Notes under the pieces: model-generated
The model's input: only the letters and a program-made list of their open reading frames with translations
Told to the model about the DNA's origin: nothing
Databases searched by the model: none
Assembly (NCBI GenBank): GCA_016508695.1
Contig: VNKQ01000002.1
Coordinates: 992,001 to 1,056,000, forward strand
Origin: Hyphodiscus hymeniophilus
Taxonomy: Eukaryota; Ascomycota; Leotiomycetes; Helotiales; Hyphodiscaceae
Reading direction: 5' to 3'
DNA: 64,000 nucleotides
Shown: positions 58,090 through 64,000 of the stretch, in pieces
Numbering within the stretch: the stretch's first letter is position 1
How the letters are laid out: each line of letters starts with the position of its first letter
Translations under genes and position numbers: made by a program

Positions 58090-59875
58090 CTAGTGACCAG
58101 AAATAAGATCTGGCCTGGCAAGAACATTCAAGCCGTCTTCGTCCTTTCCTACATACATAAAGGTCGCAGCGCGGATCTTCTGCCCAAAGTTGATGACCAC
58201 AATGATAAGCATGAAAGCAAAGATGGTGAAGAAGGCCATCATGCCAAAGACCCATTGGATGCCAACGGCATCGGTCCACGGAGTCAGGAAGAACGAGATT
58301 GAAAGCCCCAATATCAGACGATAGAAATTCATTGCAGCAGTGGATTCGTTGGCTAAGGAGGGACCCATTGCTTCGATGACATAGTTGTAACAGACAGGTA
58401 CGGAGCTGACAGTGCTGAGCTGGATCACAAAGGCGCCGAATGCAAGTGCCATGTAGTGCCAGTGATAGTGGAGGGTTGCGCCGAAGATTCCCAGGCCAAT
58501 GGGATACATGAAGAGCGACGGAAACCAGAGAGAGTGTAGACGGTATTCTGGGTGCCACTGGCCGCCGTTGCGGCGACAGAACCAAAGCGGTATTCGATCT
58601 GCGAAAACCTGTCCGTATATCTGGCCGGCTAGAACACCAGCCCATTGAGTAAAGGTGAAAGCGGCGTTGCGGAGAGGCGAGAAGGCGTAACCCCCTTCGT
58701 CAAGCGGCGACTGCAGGAAGATGGAGAGGAATGTTGTGACCGCAACCGACCAGGCGAAGTTTATGAGTAAGAACGACCCGACCATGATCGTTGGGGGCTG
58801 AACCATGATCATGAATGGTAAGATGGCGAGTTTGCCTACTTCTCTTGGTGTTCGATAAGGCATCGTCCGATTCGTGAAGAAATACGTCGCTGCCTTCCGC
58901 GCCATGAAGCCTTCAGGCAATAAAGGAAACTCAGCCGATCCCGGTCTTGTCCATCCCGTCTCGTCGAGAAACAGGAAGCAGAGAATGGCGACAAGTCCGG
59001 TGAGTGCGACGCAATACCAGAATTGCACAGGCCATGACGTCTCATCGACTATGAAGCCTGAGAAGGTACCTGCAGAAACGGGCGCGAGTAGACTCAATGT
59101 AGCGTAGAAGGCTAAAGCCTTGCCTCGATCATGGAGAAAGAAGATCTCGACAATGATTGTAGAACCAACTGAAAAAATGATTATCAGTTTTTCGAGTAAT
59201 TTCAATATTCCAAATCGCATATCGTTCGAGTCCCACTTACCAGTTGTAGCTGCAGAGCCGAACATGCCCGCGAAAAGCCGGGATACAATAAAAGCGTTAT
59301 ACTCGTCCTGCTTGGTCATTGATGCTGCCCAAACCGACACGCCAAGCGACAAGATCATAGACCAGAAGATCATGGCACACCTACCAAAGCGCTTCGACAA
59401 TGGTGACCATAGCATTGGACCAATGGTGAGCCCTGCAACTGCGGCCGAAAGCTATCTCGACTAATCAGCAATTTCCAAGGAAATAAAACAGAACCGTAGA
59501 GACTTACCCCATAGGCAATGTCCCCAGGACCTTTGTGGTACACCTTTGCCTGGGGAAAGAAGCCTGCGGTATTTGCAAGAGCAAGCAGGTTTCCAACGTA
59601 GCTGGCGAAGCTTACGATGCAAAGTGTAGTAACTTTCCTTCCCGAGGACCAGTTCTGCATGAGAAAGGTTAGACGTGAGACCCACGAAATCAACGAATAC
59701 AACGCACCAGTGGATCTCTTGGGTCATCAGAAGGCTGCGGAACCAGGGTCACGCCATGCTTGTCTGTCTTCGATATGACTTGACCTTTTGCAAAAAGCTC
59801 TGGATCTTTGGCAGTAGGGTCGATGTTTTGATATTCCTCAAAGGAGTTACGCTGGATAGCGTTCTTATCCTCCAT
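58090..59875 (-). CDS. MFS transporter, DHA1-type
   Basis: Exons 59875-59708, 59654-59508, 59451-59241 and 59168-58090 give 534 residues; introns are 53, 56 and 72 bp. A soluble head (MEDKNAIQRNSFEEYQNIDP) ends in the DPRDPLNWSSGRK motif typical of fungal drug:H+ antiporter-like carriers. About twelve helices follow. Helix 2 leads to LWSPLSKRFGRCAMIFWSM (motif A-like), and later helices include LLAPVSAGTFSGFIVDETSW, MVQPPTIMVGSFLLINFAW and FYRLILGLSISFFLTPWTD. It resembles the HOL1/synaptic-vesicle-type branch of the family. It lies at the plasma membrane by inference; the substrate is unknown. It is divergent from a Zn2Cys6 factor about 1.3 kb away, a common regulator/target arrangement. Confidence 0.92.
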
Positions 59876-61201
59876 GGTGGTTAATGATATGACAGACTCT
59901 CAGTGATAAGATCAAGAATACTGAAACTACTTGAACAGACTGATTGATAATGTGGGGAAAATCTGGGGTTGGAGATATGGAGGGGTCTATATATCTATCA
60001 ACTTCAAAAGAGTGCGGTCCCCCGCCCGGTCGCTTGAACGGCATGGATTTCATCGAGAACCATGGCCGGTAATTTCCCGGGCAAGATCATAGCCCGCAGT
60101 AAGGAAATTGGGAATCCCCAATGAACGATCGGTCAATGTACAGAAGTTTTTTGAGATCGTAAAGACTCTTCTCAAGGCCAAGCTAAGATCGATGCCTACT
60201 TGGCATATCAGAGGCAGTATTTGTATACATGTATCTTGGCGATACGTCAATCCTGGTACGACAAAACAGCATGCTGAACAATATGCCTGTTGCTGACAAC
60301 CAAAGCTGATCATCCGGTGCATATTGATAGCCAAGGCGTAGGATAATGAATAAAGCACGTGATCGGCGTTTCGGCGTATTGCTCGTTTCACCGAAGCACT
60401 GACAACTCCACATTTCTCCAAGTCCCCATATATCTTCAGGCCACCAGGACTACATACATATGTGCCTTACATGATCGGAATTTGAAGCCCCCATTCCTGC
60501 GCTGTCTGATAAGTACCAATTGATCCCAGAGCGATGATTGCTGCGAATCCAAAGTATAAGGCTATGTCTGGGTGAGGACGCAAATCGTATGATAGCACAT
60601 ATGGTACACAGCTCGACTCTGCGTAAGTATGAGCTGCAGTTGTTGAATTTGCCTCCTTTTCACACCTATCGGGCCAAGAAAGAGATAAGATGCAGCAAGG
60701 GATAGTTCGTGACCAGATACATGGTTCAGTTGCTGTTGGAAATACAGACACAACCTAGGACCTATAAATTTGTAGTGGAGGTTGGATTAGTTGCAAAGAC
60801 GCATTAAGTACGGTTATTAGCTCAAGCGGTGATTAGCTCAAGTAATCAAGCAATGTAATCAAACCCGGTATCTTCCACCCTGAGTAGCCTATTGTATAGA
60901 CTGGAGCAGTAGCGTTACCTGTCGCCTTCGAAGTCCTGCTGATGCCATGCAAATGGCGCTGACTAATTCACCTGGATTCTGGTAACCCCGCATGCGACAT
61001 TCGTGTCCTGAAAACCTATTCTATCTTTTAAATATCTTACTTTTCGATTCATGACCTTCCATTGTGGCTCTTTATTCAAGATGCTCCCATCTCCCTTGTT
61101 TCAGCCTTCATAGTTGCTTCTCTCCATTGCAGTTGCCACACCCCTTCACAACCCACGAGCCCTCATCCTTCAGCGGTCTAAATTGGACTGTTGAAGTTGC
61201 T
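59876..61201. promoter_or_regulatory. Divergent spacer, MFS transporter and Zn2Cys6 gene
   Basis: 1.3 kb of shared upstream DNA. A dyad with ATTGGG and CCCAAT arms lies near 60107-60122. On the minus strand, 60751-60467 is an open frame without an ATG that codes one hydrophobic segment (IALYFGFAAIIALGSIGTYQ); it may be a relic exon or chance. Confidence 0.5.
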
Positions 61202-63515
61202 ATGAACAGCGACATGTCTGTGCCGTGCGAAACTACAGTTGAGCAGACACCAGAACAAGCGCCAAAGCAGCCTGCCCCTCTACGAGCATGTGAGGAATGT
61301 AAGAGGAAGAAGATCAAGTGCGATATGAGAAAGCCGGAGTGCTCGAACTGCACGCGGAGCTGCTGTTCGTGCGTTTTCCCCACGAAACGGAAATGGCCCA
61401 AACGGCGAAAAAAGAATCTAGATACACACTCAGCTGCCGTGGATAAGAAAGCAAAACTGGATCGCTTATTGCAAATTCTAGACGAGGATGCCATTCAGAA
61501 CATTTTGGCCAAATCACATCAGCGTCCTGCAGCGCATAGCCCAACCTCTGCAACAATGCCATCACCCATGGAATCGCTCTCTGACCCTACTTCTGGACAA
61601 CAACTTTTGTTCCGTGCCCAAACGTCGCCTACAAATAGTACAGCAAACCTCAGCCCATTGCCGCCGAATCTTGTGTTGTCTGGAGCAGATACACTAGTAT
61701 ACGACTCTTTCGATAATAACATGATTAATATGTGGTATAGTGATGGACAACAAGCCACTATAGACGACAATGGAACCAATTTCCAAGATTTTTCTTTCGA
61801 AGGCATTGGCATGTCATCTGAGCTCAACCAGGTGGTTGAAACATCGATGTTAGGTGGAAAACAAGCCTTGGACGACACTTCTTCACAACACTCACAGGCA
61901 CATGTACCTGACGGTTCGACGGGTCCTCTTACTGGTTCCGGAGAAGAAAAGCGATATTCCCTCTCCATCCAATCTTCTACAGCAGAGCACCTGTGCGTAT
62001 CGAAATTTTTTGACTGAGCTAGGCTAACTTGCCCACAGAATCGAGCTATATTTCGAGAAGATTCAGAGTTTTCTGCCGCTATTCCACCGTCCAAAGTTCT
62101 ACGCACGTTTTTTAGCAACGGATTTGGGCGCTGAAAGATTTACCAATTTGCCCCTTGAGACTGCACTCCTATTCAATAGTATGTTTGCTCTATCTGCAAG
62201 ATTTTCCATGGCCCCTGAACTTTCGGGCTTGGTCAATAAACATCGTGGAGACTCGTTTGCAGATCAGGCAAGATCTTTATATGAGGAGGCAAGAAGTGGA
62301 AGAGGTGCTGATCAACCTTCATTCGAATATTTACAAGGCTGCCTCATATATACGTACTATCTCTTTACATCCAATCCCTGCACCCGCGCATGGGTGATGG
62401 TAGGGGTATGCTGTCGTATTGCGTATGATCTGGGATTGCATGAGATTGATCAAAATGTCATATACAGTGACGCTCAAAAACAGAGTTCTGAGGGGTGGGT
62501 AGATCGAGAGGGTCGCCGCAGACTTTGGTGGTCGCTGTGGGAGCTCGATGTCTTTGCATCTACGATTTCGTGTCGACCTTGCAATATTGACCATAATCGA
62601 ATCTATGTTTTACTACCTGTGTCCGATGCGACCTGGTTTGACAACAAGATGACCTCCTCTGAACCTATTGGTAACGATCTGGCGACGTCCTGGCAGAGTC
62701 TTGACCAATCCGAGAATCAAGACGAAAGAGCCTGGTACTTGGTCAGCATCTCCTTGATGAAGCATGCCCATGAAGCTGCACAGTCGCGAAATATTTCTCT
62801 GCAACGTCAGAAAGAGCTGCAAAATGCGATAGCAGGCTTTGCTCTGCTATTGCCTTCGAGCTTTCACCTAGATTTTGGGAGTCTAGTGTTCAACAAGGAT
62901 AATCTTGCAAGGAGCAGTTGGATAGTTGCCACAAACCTGATGCTAGCAGAGTAAGGCCACTTGATGAAGCAGATTGATACTCTCTCCTGTTCGGATACGA
63001 CTAAAATATAATCTAGGGCAAAGCTACATGCGGCACTATTGGCCACGAGAGTGAGCCACGCAGAATCATCTTCTCCTCCCGCATCTGTAATGATTCAATC
63101 ACGATCTGTCGAGGCCGTCGGAACTGTTCAGATTTATAGACAACATATCGACAATGTCCTATCCGTCGTCCGTAATTGGTCTCCTGAATACATTCCTCTC
63201 TCGTCTCCGTTGTTTGCTTGCATGTTGATTGGGTCATGTGCAACAAACATTTCTAATATCCTCCTTCGACTTGATTCAGATTCGTTTTCTGAAATTGAGT
63301 TTAACGTCAAGATTTTCACGCTTGTTTTGAGAAAATTCTCACAGTATTGGAATATCGGCTCTTTGCTACTTGGTAAGTTGAATTTCACATCTTGTAACTT
63401 ATGTCACCTCTTTCTCACACTACATGGTGTTACAGATCTTACCGCTACCCTGACCCAATCCGAGGTGTCAGCGACCGTCAAGTCTCAGCTGGCCTACCTT
63501 ATTCCCCAAGCTTGA
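61202..63515 (+). CDS. Zn2Cys6 transcription factor with fungal-specific domain
   Basis: Exons 61202-61992, 62039-62950, 63017-63372 and 63436-63515 give 712 residues; introns are 46, 66 and 63 bp. The first ATG of the frame is at 61202. The Zn2Cys6 cluster is at residues 30-57 with the canonical spacing C-x2-C-x6-C-x6-C-x2-C-x6-C (CEECKRKKIKC), followed by a basic linker (KRKWPKRRKK) and a short coiled coil (KLDRLLQILDEDAIQNIL). A Ser-rich stretch leads to the fungal-specific transcription-factor domain at about 265-560 (IELYFEKIQSFLPLFHRPKF; GWVDREGRRRLWWSLWELDV; AWVMVGVCCRIAYDLGLHE). The layout resembles XlnR/amyR-type regulators, but no ortholog is claimed. Its divergent MFS neighbour is a likely target. 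Confidence 0.93.
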
Positions 63516-64000
63516 CTATTGATGGACACTCGACGCTTGATGAGCAGCTACTGTACAGATCAAGTTCTCTACGTTGGTAGACGGCGAACCTCATGATACG
63601 CGGCAACCGGCTATGTCGAAAGATCGAGCATTTACTCGTTGCCAATAAGCTTTTATACAAACTCCAATGAGACGGGATTTATGTGCTGGTCAGTAATCGC
63701 ATATGGAACCCAAGTATTTGTATCAAATACACAGTACATCACGGTTCGGGACGAGGTGGACCAGGGGCAAATTATCTGTCACTGTGCAGAGTATATTTGC
63801 TACTATTGAAATGGTCTTCGACTGGCGACATTGTACCTATTCAATCGCCCTATCTGTATACTATGTTTGGTGGCTGGGGAATACATGGAAGCTTCAGTGG
63901 GGAAAAAAGATCCAGAATCTTGTATATTAATTCTTCAATCGCGACTAAGTGATCAGCTCGATAATAAAGCCTTGGGCAGTTATCAATTGTTTGAACTCTC
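63516..64000. other. Right-edge flank, nothing recognised
   Basis: 485 bp after the transcription factor. A frame at 63683-63952 shows no domain. Confidence 0.5.

Noticed and set aside
58063..64000. Secondary-metabolite gene cluster
   Set aside because: Only a transporter and a regulator are present; no synthase, synthetase, cyclase or tailoring enzyme lies in the window beside them.

Overview
The window looks like nuclear DNA of a filamentous ascomycete. Spliced genes carry short GT-AG introns (about 45-130 bp), intergenic spaces are long, and the gene set is typical of Pezizomycotina: Bem1, Vps36, Hos3-type deacetylase, MedA, an NsdD-like factor, 2EXR and Zn2Cys6 proteins. A Leotiomycete such as a Helotiales species is my best guess, from protein style only. 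I find 24 protein-coding genes, counting one cut by the left edge, and one intron-containing tRNA gene. Exon borders were worked out by hand from frame, splice sites and family similarity, and all multi-exon models sum to whole codons.

Layout. 1-3.9 kb: an NsdD-like regulator (minus, cut by the edge) head-to-head with a MedA-like regulator. 7.2-9.1 kb: an orphan gene ending in 48-bp repeats. 10.2-10.8 kb: a GFA/CENP-V-fold protein. 11.1-11.8 kb: two minisatellites with a 22-bp direct repeat. 12.1-16.2 kb: VPS36 and a THP3-like gene, divergent. 19.2-21.3 kb: BEM1. 22.0-23.1 kb: a gene with a Mutator-transposase-type DNA-binding domain. 23.9-24.3 kb: a small EthD protein. 26.1-27.6 kb: three tandem genes for tiny Cys/His-rich proteins. 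28.3-29.2 kb: a carrier-like membrane protein. 29.2-32.4 kb: gene-free DNA with a recurring GTTGCACGTCG-like motif. 32.4-33.3 kb: histidinol-phosphatase. 34.4 kb: tRNA-Arg. 35.0-35.7 kb: an M24 peptidase-fold protein. 36.4-40.1 kb: HOS3-type deacetylase. 40.6-41.9 kb: queuine tRNA-ribosyltransferase. 42.8-43.5 kb: a 2EXR protein. 44.3-46.0 kb: a Mid2-like cell-surface protein. 48.9-51.7 kb: EMW1/TTC27. 52.1-53.1 kb: a DUF1774 membrane protein. 54.2-55.5 kb: secreted M28 aminopeptidase. 56.2-57.3 kb: an R3H protein. 58.1-59.9 kb: an MFS transporter, divergent from a Zn2Cys6 factor at 61.2-63.5 kb.

Most genes are housekeeping (histidine synthesis, ESCRT-II, mRNA processing, polarity, chromatin, queuosine tRNA modification) and do not form one pathway. 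The exceptions are the pair of developmental regulators at the left, the divergent transporter/factor pair at the right, and the tandem Cys/His family in the middle. That family is the strongest candidate for something undescribed.
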